Part shown: one piece after another, positions 17,693 to 26,569 of the stretch | Layout of the letters: each line of letters starts with the position of its first letter | How positions within the stretch are numbered: the stretch's first letter is position 1 | Assembly: GCA_900112785.1 (NCBI GenBank) | Contig: FONB01000005.1 | Coordinates: forward strand, 1 to 64,000 | Direction: 5' to 3' | Origin: Phytobacter palmae | GTDB taxonomy: Bacteria; Pseudomonadota; Gammaproteobacteria; Enterobacterales; Enterobacteriaceae | DNA length: 64,000 bases | Position numbers and translations under genes: made by a program | Notes under the pieces: generated by a model | Seen by the model: only the letters and a program-made list of their open reading frames with translations | Told to the model about the DNA's origin: nothing | Database searches by the model: none

Positions 17693-17995
17693 ATGATTTA
17701 TTCATCCATAAAAACGCACTACCTTTCAGCAGAATCCGGCGATCGCCTTGTTCGTTATGACGTTATTGCGACAGACGCCGATACATATTTAGTGAAGGTC
17801 ATTGACGAGCAAAAAAGTACGATGGCTGATCCTAAGCCATTGTTACTTATTGACCAGTTTCACGTAACGCGCAGTGATTATTTTGAACACTACGGTATTA
17901 ACGTCGTGCAACAGGCGATAACGTTCAATTTACCTCCCTCATTTGAAGATTATCTTCTGCTTTATTGCCAGCGACACCGAAACAAGTATGCGTAG
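17693..17995 (+). CDS. Small hypothetical protein (100 aa)
   Basis: The ATG is preceded by AAGGGG at eight bases and the 100-residue product has protein-like composition (YSSIKTHYLSAESGD..., 'DVIATDADTYLVKVIDE'). No membrane segment, signal peptide or motif is recognised. It lies upstream of the 58-codon gene at 18110 in the same direction with a gap of about 114 bases, so they may share a transcript. Function unknown. Confidence 0.6.
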   Translation: MIYSSIKTHYLSAESGDRLVRYDVIATDADTYLVKVIDEQKSTMADPKPLLLIDQFHVTRSDYFEHYGINVVQQAITFNLPPSFEDYLLLYCQRHRNKYA

Positions 17996-18109
17996 CGCTA
18001 CGCCACTACTGCGACTTTATCCATAAAAAGGATCCGCTGCCGTTATACTTACCGTTTGTGATTGGTCTTTTGATGACAACAGACCTGGTTAACCCGAAGG
18101 AGAGAGACA

Positions 18110-18286
18110 ATGAGACCGAAAATCATGCAGGAAGAGGTCGCGTTACTGGTAGAGGATTTAGATATGCTGGGCGAACAGAATCTCGTTGGTATTGAGGCGT
18201 ATGAAGCGCTCCACCTGCTTGAAATGCGCCGTCAGACAGCGAAGCTAAATGATATCAAGCGGTTACTGGAAGAGAAAAATGAATGA
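18110..18286 (+). CDS. Small helical protein (58 aa)
   Basis: A 58-codon gene with AAGGAGAG placed ideally before its ATG. The product is strongly helical and charged: 'QEEVALLVEDLDMLGEQ', then 'EALHLLEMRRQTAKLNDIKRLLEEKNE'. It could form a coiled-coil dimer. No DNA-binding motif is recognised. Its good ribosome site and amphipathic heptads make it a likely real short gene. Function unknown. Confidence 0.62.
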   Translation: MRPKIMQEEVALLVEDLDMLGEQNLVGIEAYEALHLLEMRRQTAKLNDIKRLLEEKNE

Positions 18287-18350
18287 GAATGGCGGACTCA
18301 CTCACGACTTCGTTGTTAGCGTGATGTCCGCATCGTTCATCATCATGCCT

Positions 18351-18500
18351 CTATGGCCTTTTACTCAGCGGGCAGACCAGTTCACGGATAATTTCTATCT
18401 TCTGCTGCGGCGATAGCCACAGACACCGGGGCATCCACGCGGGTTTGTGTTGTTCGGCGAAAGAGTTAAACAGTTGATTGAGCCAGTTATCAATAGTCAT
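18351..18500 (-). CDS. Small protein (49 aa) with a perfect ribosome site
   Basis: The 49-codon frame (MTIDNWLNQLFNSFAEQ..., ending VCPLSKRP) has AGGAGG six bases upstream of its ATG, the strongest site in this area. The peptide is amphipathic with tryptophans and a 'CLWLSPQQKIEIIRELV' helix. No membrane segment is seen. It is convergent with the 58-codon gene. It is probably a genuine small protein of unknown role. Confidence 0.6.
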   Translation of the reverse strand: MTIDNWLNQLFNSFAEQHKPAWMPRCLWLSPQQKIEIIRELVCPLSKRP

Positions 18501-18852
18501 ACGCACCTCCTGAATGGTTAACAGGAGTGTACGTTATAATTGCGGAACAAAAACTGAGCTTATTTGCTCAACTGTTCCGTATTTAAGTATCTCCTCATAT
18601 TGAGGAACATCGAACAGCCTCCCGGTGCAATAACAGACGTGGCAGATTTGCATATACAGGACATGGGTTTGTCTCGTTAGCAAAGTGCCTTATTCGTGAA
18701 AACGACAGCGGTGAACAAAGCGTATTTAGCGCAGGTTGTGCGCAATCTGCCGGCGTCCCGAGACGCCAGCATTCTTGCAGAGATTGCTGGCGCGAATAAG
18801 CTGACACAAAGATATGGTAGATTAACGCCTCCACTAACAACGGAGTGTTGTA
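18501..18852. other. Upstream region of the LOG gene
   Basis: This stretch probably holds the promoter of the phosphoribohydrolase gene. A GTG-started frame from 18696 (MKTTAVNKAYLAQVV...) has a protein-like first 45 codons but runs through the ribosome site and start of the next gene in another frame. I treat it as unproven. No terminator or RNA gene is recognised. Confidence 0.45.
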
Positions 18853-19422
18853 ATGAAAGCGATTGGTATCTTTTGTGGTTCATCTTCCGGGGAGAATCCG
18901 CTGTATATCGAAACGGCACGCTATGTCGGCAAAACTCTAGCGGCGGCTGACATTTCTCTTGTCTACGGCGGCGGTAAGGTTGGCCTGATGGGGGCCGTTG
19001 CCGATGCCTGCCTGGCGCATGGCGGACACGTGGTGGGCGTTATGCCACGTGGGCTGTTTGAAAAGGAAATAGCCCACCAGGGGCTAAGTGAACTTCACGT
19101 CGTTGAAAATATGCACGAGCGAAAAACCAAAATGGCGGCGCTCTCGGATGGCTTTATCGCATTGCCAGGCGGTGCGGGTACGCTGGAGGAGATTTTCGAA
19201 CAGTGGACCTGGGCACAACTCGGTATTCACCATAAACCCTGCGCATTCCTTAATATCAATGGCTATTACGATCCGTTGAAGGCGATGGTTGAGAAAATGG
19301 TTACCGAGGGATTTATGCATGGCCGCTACGCCGAAATGCTACCGTTTTCCACGGATGTCGAAAGTGTCGTGACCTGTTTTCGCAACTATCAGGCGCCCGC
19401 AAGCAAGTGGGTTAAAAATTAA
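18853..19422 (+). CDS. LOG-family nucleotide 5'-monophosphate phosphoribohydrolase
   Basis: A Rossmann-like hydrolase of the LOG (lonely guy) family. Such enzymes cleave the N-glycosidic bond of nucleoside monophosphates, including cytokinin ribotides, giving free base and ribose 5-phosphate. The hallmark 'PGGAGTLEEIFEQWTW' is intact, together with 'GGGKVGLMGAVADA' and 'MHERKTKMA' that line the active site. Length (189 aa) is typical. The ATG has GGAG at about nine bases. A Nudix hydrolase gene follows at 56 bases in the same direction, so both may share a nucleotide-sanitation transcript. The real substrate in this bacterium is not known. Confidence 0.9.
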   Translation: MKAIGIFCGSSSGENPLYIETARYVGKTLAAADISLVYGGGKVGLMGAVADACLAHGGHVVGVMPRGLFEKEIAHQGLSELHVVENMHERKTKMAALSDGFIALPGGAGTLEEIFEQWTWAQLGIHHKPCAFLNINGYYDPLKAMVEKMVTEGFMHGRYAEMLPFSTDVESVVTCFRNYQAPASKWVKN

Positions 19423-19478
19423 TCGCATTTAATGCTGCTCCGGGATCTCCCGGCGCAGTTCACGCAGGACAGAGTGTC

Positions 19479-19910
19479 ATGCCACACGCTATCTATCCCG
19501 TCGCCGCCGTTCTGGGGGTGATCGTTCATGAATCTCGCGTACTTCTTGTACGCCGTTCTAACCCACCGGACGCCAGTTTTTGGGGGTTCCCTGGGGGGAA
19601 AATCGAGGCAGGAGAAACCCTGGAACAGGCGGCAATACGCGAAGTAAAAGAAGAAACCGGACTGAGAGTGATTTGCCAGGCGAGAGATGTACCTCTTGAG
19701 GCATTCGATTACGACGCTACCGGAGAACTTCGCTACCACTATCTGCTGATCCCGGTTGTTTGTGCCTGGCAGGGAGGAGAACCGGTTGCCGCATCGGATG
19801 TGTTTGACGCGCGCTGGTTTGACTCTGGCGCTTTACTGAGCGGTGATTTTTCGTTCAGTAAAGATGTCGTGGATCTGGCGATAAAGCAGATAAACGCTGT
19901 TCATTCCTGA
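19479..19910 (+). CDS. Nudix hydrolase (143 aa)
   Basis: The Nudix box G-x5-E-x7-REUxEE-x-GU is complete: 'GKIEAGETLEQAAIREVKEE' then TGL. It hydrolyses a nucleoside diphosphate linked to another group, with Mg2+ held by the two glutamates of REVKEE. The beginning 'AVLGVIVHESRVLLVRR' and 'FWGFPGG' are typical of ADP-ribose/ MutT-like members. The substrate cannot be derived. It probably lies downstream in the LOG-gene transcript. Confidence 0.9.
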   Translation: MPHAIYPVAAVLGVIVHESRVLLVRRSNPPDASFWGFPGGKIEAGETLEQAAIREVKEETGLRVICQARDVPLEAFDYDATGELRYHYLLIPVVCAWQGGEPVAASDVFDARWFDSGALLSGDFSFSKDVVDLAIKQINAVHS

Positions 19911-20127
19911 GTCTTCACACTAACGCAATGTCGTTTCCGAAAAGCGGTATCACACTGGCAGGCCGCAACGTTCATAGCTGTGGCCCGTCAAACCGCTGCG
20001 CCTTAATGAAGCGCGTTATCCTTTCGAACGATATTTTGCTCGTAACGGAAAGCGGGCACTCCACGCGCCGCAAAACGCCATATTCACCATTAACAGAAAG
20101 GCACCGACCCGGCGCACACCCGCGTGG

Positions 20128-20991
20128 TTAAGGTGCGATGGATATACTTGCTGATAATCCAGCCACTAATTCTACCCCCTGGGGCAACGTATCGATGTGA
20201 ATACGCACCGGAATGCGCTGGGCCAGTCGTACCCAGTTAAATGTCGGCTCTACTTCGGGCAGGCCAAGCCCGCCCGCGTCGTCGTTATTATCACCAATCC
20301 CATGGCCGATACTCTCAACATGGCCGGTCAGTACTGGCTCGAATCCCATCAGCGCAATGTGCGCTGTATTTCCCACGCGAATATGGCGCAGTTTGGTTTC
20401 CTCAAAATAGCCTACTACCCAGAAGCTTTGAGCATCGACGATGGCGACTTTTGTTTCCCCGGCAGTCGCATAATCACCAGGGCGAAGCCTGAGATGGGTG
20501 ACATAACCCGAAACCGGCGCCCGAACGGTGGCATGAGAGAGATTGAGTTCTGCCAGTTCCAGCGCGGCCAGCGCACCATGATAATTCGCTGTCGCGACAC
20601 TCGCCGCGCTGTTTGTTTGCTGCAAATCCTCGCCGGATATCATGCCTTTTATCTGTGCGCGGCGTCTGGCGGCATCCTGGCGCATCAGCATTTCATGACG
20701 TTTAGCGTCGACATCAGCCTGCGCGCTGAGCAATGCCAGCGTCAACCAGTGTGGATCGATGGAATAGAGCACATCGCCGCGATTAACCCACTGATTATCT
20801 CTGACCGCCACGCTGGTAATAGGCCCTGAGACGTCCGGCGCAATTTGCACCACATCAGCACGAACCCGGCCATCACGGGTCCAGGGCGTCTGCGCATAAT
20901 GTTTCCACAGCATGTAAGCCAGAATAGCTGACACGGCGGCAGCGCTGAGCGTCAGCGCGTAGCGGGCCAACAACGAGAGGAACGATTTCAT
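20128..20991 (-). CDS. HlyD/EmrA-family periplasmic adaptor of a FUSC efflux pump
   Basis: A membrane-fusion protein of the AaeA/YdhJ type. An N-terminal membrane anchor lies at about residues 8-28. A biotinyl-lipoyl-like half ('VAPDVSGPITSVAVRDNQWVNRGDVLY', shortened) is followed by a helical hairpin of about 80 residues, then the second half 'ATVRAPVSGYVTHLRLRPGDY'. The 287-residue length matches E. coli YdhJ. The ATG overlaps the stop of the DUF1656 gene (ATGA), showing translational coupling. It would couple the inner-membrane FUSC protein to an outer-membrane channel for export of aromatic acids or similar compounds. Confidence 0.9.
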   Translation of the reverse strand: MKSFLSLLARYALTLSAAAVSAILAYMLWKHYAQTPWTRDGRVRADVVQIAPDVSGPITSVAVRDNQWVNRGDVLYSIDPHWLTLALLSAQADVDAKRHEMLMRQDAARRRAQIKGMISGEDLQQTNSAASVATANYHGALAALELAELNLSHATVRAPVSGYVTHLRLRPGDYATAGETKVAIVDAQSFWVVGYFEETKLRHIRVGNTAHIALMGFEPVLTGHVESIGHGIGDNNDDAGGLGLPEVEPTFNWVRLAQRIPVRIHIDTLPQGVELVAGLSASISIAP

Positions 20992-21203
20992 GCAAATAAC
21001 CCCAGTGCGTGAAGATCCTGCTGGAGCAGGAAAAAAGTGACGATATACAGTGAGAAACCAATCAGCGGGCGGCAAGGCAAACGGCAATAGAGCCTGCTGA
21101 AAGAGAGAAGCGGCACCAGTAACAGCGTGCAGGCCAGGCTAATAAGCGCAATGACCAGCAGTCCGGGGAGAAAGACGCCCCCAATGTTAATGTCATTCAG
21201 CAT
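20988..21203 (-). CDS. DUF1656 small membrane protein (AaeX-like)
   Basis: A 71-residue protein with two hydrophobic helices, 'VFLPGLLVIALISLACTLLLV' (shortened) and 'PLIGFSLYIVTFFLLQQD', typical of DUF1656 proteins such as AaeX and YdhI. Start chosen for AAGGAG seven bases upstream. It overlaps the FUSC gene end by 11 bases and the adaptor start by four bases. It is the middle gene of the efflux operon; its biochemical part in the pump is not known. Confidence 0.85.
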   Translation of the reverse strand: MLNDINIGGVFLPGLLVIALISLACTLLLVPLLSFSRLYCRLPCRPLIGFSLYIVTFFLLQQDLHALGLFA

Positions 21204-23244
21204 TCGCATGCTCCTTGTTGCTATCCTGTAGCGCGCAGTACAGGTCAACGAGCCTGTCAACAATCTGGCGCGATGGTTCATCAGCCACTGGCATGGAGAG
21301 GGTAATCGTTGACGCGATATGTTCGCGTAAGGCAATCATGTCTTTCGTGTGGATAAGCTGGTAAAGCAGGTCATTGATCTCTCTGGCGGTGCCCCTTTGC
21401 GCGTGCGAATAGCAGTGGCGTAAATGCATGACAGAGAGACCAATACGCAGATAGTGCAACATATGCTCAAGCACCTTCCCGGAGTCGTGCTGACTGCGTT
21501 GCAAACGCGGCAGTAATAATGCTGTTCTGTCTATCATCAGATTGGTCCAGTACATTTCGTCGGGTTTAAAAACACCTTTCACACTGCGCCGGATATCGCG
21601 TCGACATAGTTTCAGCAGACGGTTAATGGCGGCATCTGCCTGCACGGTTTGCAGTAAACTCATGCTGACTACGGCAAAACCGATGGCGGAAAATAATGCA
21701 ATGGCAGTATTGATAGCTGCGGCGAAGTCCCCGCTGTAATGCGCGCCCAGTTCGCAAAGAATGGGCAGAGTGAGTGTGATCCCCATGGCCATAAACGTTG
21801 TAGGCGGGCGCGCCTGCAGCGACCCGGCCAACAAATATGCCGGTGCAAGCACCGCAACCAATACCGGGAAGTCGGTCACTTGCGGAAGCAGGACAAAGCT
21901 GTAGATCAGGCTTATCAATACTCCCCAGACAGAGCCAATAATGTATTTCACAAGGTGTGGCGCCGGGGTGTCGAAACTGGCAAACAGCGTGCAGCAGACT
22001 CCAAGCACAGAGACCGCCGTTGCGCCATCGGGCCAGGCGGAGTAAATCCAGATAAGACAGCCGCTTAATATTATCGAGAAGGCGCCCAGCGCGGTGCGTG
22101 CTGCGCTAAGAGGATCACGGTGGAAAACGTAGCCTTTTGCAGCCTTTACCTCCACCAGCGCTGATGCGGGTTTCGCATGGCGAATCGCGTCAGAAAGACG
22201 TGCGCATTGCTGTAAAAGGAGGATGGCCTCTGTCAGGTGGCGCATAAAACTGACCCTTATCGCCCCCTCAAGCGTGGCAGTCTGCGAAACGTACAGCGCC
22301 GTTAACTGCTCACTGCGTTTTATTAGCCCGTCTGCGGTGATTTTTCGCTCGCTTTCCTCCCCGACGGTAAGCCAGGTATGCACATTCTGTAGCAATATCT
22401 GCAGGTCGACCGGCGTCTCCTCCGGCGTCTGTAAGCGATCGCGTAATTCACAATTCACTATTAACAGGCGCGCCAGCCTGTCATGGATCGCTTTTCTTGC
22501 CAGTCGGACCGGCGCTGCAAGGGTAAAGTCATAAGGGATATGGTGGCTGATACCCTGCAAAAATTGCAGGGCCAGCGCCAGATGAAGACTATCGGAATGT
22601 TCATCGGGTTTGCCTGCCAGCGTGTCGGCGATCCTTAGCCGCGCTGAGCGTAGGGTTTGCGCTAATTTGTTGTTGAACACCCCTGAAATACGCGCAGGTA
22701 AGACATATCTGTGAACAAACGCGGCGCAGAAAATACCAATCATGATCTCCTGCACGCGAAGAATGGCGACGTTAAAAATAGTGCCGGGATCAAACACCGC
22801 AGGAAAACCAATCAGGCTCGCGGTATAACCGGCTAATACAAAAGCATACGCACGTGAAGTGCGTACAAGGAGGGATAAATAGAGGCAGAAGGTAATCCAG
22901 CCTGTGAGCATCACGCTGCAAAGTACGGGCGTGTTCACAAACGTCGGCACGATCAGAACGGTCGCCCCGGCTCCGATAACCGTCCCGGCCAGACGATAAA
23001 GGCTTCGGCTCAGTGACGCACTTACCGAGGTTTGCGAAACAATATACACGGTAATGATTGCCCAGGACGGGCGCTCAAGACCTATCGACAGTGCAATAAA
23101 ATAAGCGAGCATCGCGGCGCTAAAGGTCTTTGCTGAATAGAGCAAAGCGTTAGCATCGTTTAGCAGAGCGGGTGAGGCCGCACGGCGTAACAGATCGCTG
23201 ACAGCACGCAAAAAATGACAGTGAGAGAGAGCGAATGTATTCAT
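21193..23244 (-). CDS. FUSC-family inner-membrane efflux protein (AaeB/YdhK-like)
   Basis: A 683-residue aromatic-acid exporter-type protein. Two blocks of about five to six membrane helices, near residues 35-180 and 390-540, each precede a soluble domain, as in AaeB and YdhK. Recognisable parts are 'ERPSWAIITVYIVSQ' after the first helix and 'WPDGATAVSVLGVCCTLFAS' in the second block. It heads the operon FUSC-DUF1656-HlyD; in E. coli aaeXAB and ydhIJK the order differs, with the small protein first. An AraC-type regulator is transcribed divergently 77 bases away and probably controls it in response to a substrate. Confidence 0.9.
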   Translation of the reverse strand: MNTFALSHCHFLRAVSDLLRRAASPALLNDANALLYSAKTFSAAMLAYFIALSIGLERPSWAIITVYIVSQTSVSASLSRSLYRLAGTVIGAGATVLIVPTFVNTPVLCSVMLTGWITFCLYLSLLVRTSRAYAFVLAGYTASLIGFPAVFDPGTIFNVAILRVQEIMIGIFCAAFVHRYVLPARISGVFNNKLAQTLRSARLRIADTLAGKPDEHSDSLHLALALQFLQGISHHIPYDFTLAAPVRLARKAIHDRLARLLIVNCELRDRLQTPEETPVDLQILLQNVHTWLTVGEESERKITADGLIKRSEQLTALYVSQTATLEGAIRVSFMRHLTEAILLLQQCARLSDAIRHAKPASALVEVKAAKGYVFHRDPLSAARTALGAFSIILSGCLIWIYSAWPDGATAVSVLGVCCTLFASFDTPAPHLVKYIIGSVWGVLISLIYSFVLLPQVTDFPVLVAVLAPAYLLAGSLQARPPTTFMAMGITLTLPILCELGAHYSGDFAAAINTAIALFSAIGFAVVSMSLLQTVQADAAINRLLKLCRRDIRRSVKGVFKPDEMYWTNLMIDRTALLLPRLQRSQHDSGKVLEHMLHYLRIGLSVMHLRHCYSHAQRGTAREINDLLYQLIHTKDMIALREHIASTITLSMPVADEPSRQIVDRLVDLYCALQDSNKEHANAE

Positions 23245-23321
23245 GCCGGGAATTATTACCGGCTTGCGTATGCCATTAAATACTCTATTCTGTCAAAAAA
23301 TACCTAAATGTTGCCAATCAC

Positions 23322-24116
23322 ATGAAACCGCAGTTCGTTACAACATTGTTTGACCCTGATGCCACATCTTGCCCCGCTGTGGCGCGCCATCTGGATTTTG
23401 TTGATTACGAGGCCGAAGTGCCGATGCATACGCACCGCAAAGGGCAACTGATTATTGCGCTGTATGGCGCGGTAATTTGTCGCGCGGAAAATGACATATG
23501 GATAGTGCCGCCAGATTGCGCTGTATGGATTCCCGGAGGGATCCCTCACAGCGCCAAAGCCACCTGGAATGCGCATCTCAACTATCTCTTCATTGAACCC
23601 GGTGCCGTAGCGCTTGCGCAAAAATGTTGCACGCTGGCGATTTCGCCGCTGATTAAGGAATTGGTGGATCGTTTAACGCGTGAGGGCGCTGATTACCCGC
23701 CCGATAGCCATGCGGCAAGGCTGACCAGAGTGACCCTTGACGAGTTAGCCACGATGCCGCAACAAAAATTAAGTCTGCCTGTGTCATCCAATCCCAAAAT
23801 CCGTGCAATGGCTGATGCGCTGGTCAGTAACCCGGAGGATCGCAGCACCTTTAAAATATGGGCAAAACGGCTGGCGCTCAGCGAGCGATCGCTGGCCCGT
23901 CTGATGCTGCGTGAGACAGGGCTAACCTTCGGGCGATGGCGGCAACAGCTCCATCTGATTCTTGCCCTGCAGGCGCTGGCAAGCGGCGTCTCAGTACAAA
24001 ATGTGGCGGCAAAACTGGGGTATGAATCGGTGAATGCTTTCATCACCATGTTCAAAAAAACGATGGGCAGCACTCCTGCGCACTATTTTGCGGAACGAAA
24101 AACGGACGTCCATTAA
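23322..24116 (+). CDS. AraC-family regulator with cupin sensor, divergent to the FUSC operon
   Basis: An N-terminal cupin fold (residues 20-90, with 'PMHTHRKGQLIIALYG' and 'GIPHSAKATW') is followed by two helix-turn-helix motifs typical of the HTH_18 type. The second DNA-recognition helix is in 'SVQNVAAKLGYESVNAFITMFKK', shortened. The C-terminus is a standard 'GSTPAHYF'. It is a 264-residue activator that probably binds the 77-base region between itself and the FUSC gene. Histidines in the cupin may bind metal or ligand. The inducer is unknown. Confidence 0.88.
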   Translation: MKPQFVTTLFDPDATSCPAVARHLDFVDYEAEVPMHTHRKGQLIIALYGAVICRAENDIWIVPPDCAVWIPGGIPHSAKATWNAHLNYLFIEPGAVALAQKCCTLAISPLIKELVDRLTREGADYPPDSHAARLTRVTLDELATMPQQKLSLPVSSNPKIRAMADALVSNPEDRSTFKIWAKRLALSERSLARLMLRETGLTFGRWRQQLHLILALQALASGVSVQNVAAKLGYESVNAFITMFKKTMGSTPAHYFAERKTDVH

Positions 24117-24353
24117 TTAGCCAGGTTTTGTACGAAAGCTTAACAAAAGTGATCCAGACGGCGACCTGAAAAGAAAGTTAACGTGCGTCTTTGAAGCGAA
24201 ATGACATGCATGTATAACTATTTAAGTAAGACAGACATGAGTGGTCTGTGGCGCCATTTATGATTCCCCTGAGTGTTGAATCCAGACGAGCATTTTTTGA
24301 ATATGTACTGTTTTAAATAAACGCTATCGCTTTTCTCAGCCGGAGAATATGCC

Positions 24354-25466
24354 GTGAATGCCAACTTAAAATATGCCAGTAGTGAATTACGCGATCCTGT
24401 CCAGGCCGTAGCCGAATTTGCCAGCATGATTGGCTCTGAGGATATCGAAACCATCTTATTTTTTTGCTCTCCGGATTATGATCTTGAAATCTTAGGCAGC
24501 GAATTAAAAAAAACTTTTTCATGCACCCTTATAGGCTGTACCTCCTCGGGGCAAATTGGGCTGGACGGTTTCCAGCACTCCGGGATGCTGGGTCTGGGCT
24601 TAGGGCGTGATTTTCGCGCCACCGCGTTTATGATCCACCCCTTAATTGAATACTCTGCCGTTATTGCTGATATGGCTGAAAAAATCCGTTTTGACAGCGA
24701 GGCGAGGCCGAATATTAATCGCTTCGGTCTGTTACTCGTCGATGGACTTTCGATGGCAGAAGAGCGCCTTGTCGCGAATCTTTATCAGCAGACAGGCAAT
24801 GTACCTATCATCGGGGGATCGGCAGGTGATGACCTGCGTTTTGAACAAAGCTTTATTTACGACGGGAATGGCAAATTCGTATCAGATGCAGCGGTGTTTG
24901 CGGTCATTGAGACCAGTTCTCCTCTCACCACCTTTAAAATTCAACATTTTATTCCCAGTGACGTGGAATTAGTTATTACAGAAGCCGATTCTGAGAAACG
25001 GATTATTTTTGAAATCAATGGCGAACCCGCGGCAAAAGTCTACGCCGAAGCCCTCGGCCTGAGCGTGGACGAGTTAACGCCCACGATATTTTCTCGTAAC
25101 CCACTGGTGCTTTCATTCGGTGATGAACCTTATGTCCGCTCTATTCAAAAATGGAATGACGACTTTTCGTTAACCTGTTATTGCGCAATTGAAGAGGGGT
25201 TAATTATTTCGATTGGAATAGCGGAAGACCCCATTGAGACCTTTAAACAATCTTTTGAAAAGGTTCGTGAAATCATTCCTGATCCACGTGTCATCATCGG
25301 TTGTGATTGTATTCTTCGGCGTCTCCAGTTTGAGGAAGAAGGGCTTGAGCAACCTATCAGCGACATTATGCGGCAGAATAATGTGATCGGTTTTTCTACC
25401 TACGGTGAGCAATACAACGGACTGCATGTAAACCAGACATTCACGGGTGTTGCTATCGGAGGATAA
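24354..25466 (+). CDS. FIST-domain sensor protein (NosP-like), GTG start
   Basis: The protein consists of an N-terminal FIST domain ('TILFFCSPDYDLEIL', 'TLIGCTSSGQIGLDGF', 'LLLVDGLSMAEER', 'VPIIGGSAGDDL') and a C-terminal FIST_C domain (about 220-365, 'IGCDCILRRLQFEE', 'VIGFSTYGEQYNGLHVNQTF'). FIST proteins bind small ligands. Some, called NosP, bind haem and nitric oxide and control a co-cistronic histidine kinase. This 370-residue protein is followed after four bases by a kinase gene, as in NosP operons. The GTG has GGAG nine bases upstream; an out-of-frame ATG overlaps it. Haem binding cannot be read from the sequence; an amino-acid-sensing role is an alternative. Confidence 0.85.
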   Translation: MNANLKYASSELRDPVQAVAEFASMIGSEDIETILFFCSPDYDLEILGSELKKTFSCTLIGCTSSGQIGLDGFQHSGMLGLGLGRDFRATAFMIHPLIEYSAVIADMAEKIRFDSEARPNINRFGLLLVDGLSMAEERLVANLYQQTGNVPIIGGSAGDDLRFEQSFIYDGNGKFVSDAAVFAVIETSSPLTTFKIQHFIPSDVELVITEADSEKRIIFEINGEPAAKVYAEALGLSVDELTPTIFSRNPLVLSFGDEPYVRSIQKWNDDFSLTCYCAIEEGLIISIGIAEDPIETFKQSFEKVREIIPDPRVIIGCDCILRRLQFEEEGLEQPISDIMRQNNVIGFSTYGEQYNGLHVNQTFTGVAIGG

Positions 25467-25469
25467 GTT

Positions 25470-26564
25470 ATGTCTTCTTTTACCAAAGAACCCAGTGCGA
25501 GCCTGTCTCTGGAAGATTATGAACGTAAACTTCTCGCTCGCGATAAAACGATAGATGTACTGAAGCGTCGCATCGCGCAAGAGGCCAGGCATAGCAACGC
25601 AACGCCTTTTGCTATTCTGGAACAAAATATTGGTCTGGAGAAAGTCGTTGCCCGCAAGACAATGGAACTTGAGAACGAGCGGCGTGAACTGGAAAAAGCT
25701 TTATCCGAACTGCGATTAGCGCAGGCGCAACTGTTGCAGGCGCAGAAAATGGAATCCATTGGCCAGCTTGCCGCAGGTATTGCGCATGAAATTAATACGC
25801 CGACCCAGTACGTTTCAGACAATGTTGGCTTTGTAAAAACCGCGCATTTAACGCTGACAAATGTACTGGATGCCGCGATTGCGGTGGTTGATGTGGCGCG
25901 TGTGAAGCTGGGTAATGAGCCAACGATAGGAGCATTCGACGCGGTTTTAAAACGTGCCCGAATTGATTTTCTGCGCAATCAGATCCCCTCCGCTTTAGAT
26001 GAGTCCCTGGAAGGGCTTGGTCACATTGCAAAAATTGTTGCGGCCATGAAGGAGTTTTCTCACCCATCGCAAAACGAGAAAGAAGCTGTCGATATCCGTG
26101 AAGTCATCCGTACAACGGTGACAGTGGCGCGCAACGAATGGAAATATGTCGCCGATCTCGAAACCCGGATTGGCGATGATTTGCCCTTATTGCCATGTCT
26201 GCGCGATATGGTTAGTCAGGCCATACTTAATTTGGTGGTCAACGCTGCCCATGCAATTGCTGATACGCTTGAGAAAGGCGTTAAGGAAAAAGGCCGTATT
26301 GTTATCTCGGCTGAGCAAAACGGCGATCTTATGGAAATACGCGTACAGGACGATGGTAGCGGTATTCCCGCCGCCATTCGTGACCGTATTTTTGATCCCT
26401 TCTTCACGACCAAAGCCGTGGGTAAGGGCACCGGGCAGGGACTTGCCATTGTTTACTCGACGGTCGTCGACAAACACATGGGGCATATCCGCTGCGAGTC
26501 TGAGGAAGGCGTGGGGTCAACGTTTATATTGCAATTTCCGCTTCATTGCCGCAAGGAGGGTTGA
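25470..26564 (+). CDS. Soluble histidine kinase partner of the FIST sensor
   Basis: A cytosolic kinase of 364 residues without membrane segments. A coiled coil (15-95) leads to the dimerisation/phosphoacceptor helix with His106 in '[14 protein letters not shown]'. The ATPase domain has the N box 'NLVVNAAHA', G1 'DDGSGIP', F '[14 protein letters not shown]' and G2 'GQGLAIVYS'. It resembles NahK-type kinases controlled by NosP and the C-terminal part of similar hybrid sensors. It is co-transcribed with the FIST gene and two response regulators, so it probably phosphorylates one or both of them. Confidence 0.92.
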   Translation: MSSFTKEPSASLSLEDYERKLLARDKTIDVLKRRIAQEARHSNATPFAILEQNIGLEKVVARKTMELENERRELEKALSELRLAQAQLLQAQKMESIGQLAAGIAHEINTPTQYVSDNVGFVKTAHLTLTNVLDAAIAVVDVARVKLGNEPTIGAFDAVLKRARIDFLRNQIPSALDESLEGLGHIAKIVAAMKEFSHPSQNEKEAVDIREVIRTTVTVARNEWKYVADLETRIGDDLPLLPCLRDMVSQAILNLVVNAAHAIADTLEKGVKEKGRIVISAEQNGDLMEIRVQDDGSGIPAAIRDRIFDPFFTTKAVGKGTGQGLAIVYSTVVDKHMGHIRCESEEGVGSTFILQFPLHCRKEG

Positions 26565-26569
26565 ACGGC

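Noticed and set aside
18696..18950. 84-codon GTG frame upstream of and into the LOG gene
   Set aside because: Runs through the start of a confident gene in another frame; only the first 45 codons look protein-like.
26546..26569. Earlier TTG start for the HDOD response regulator
   Set aside because: It would overlap the kinase gene and lies on top of the ribosome site; the ATG after AAGGAGGG fits better.
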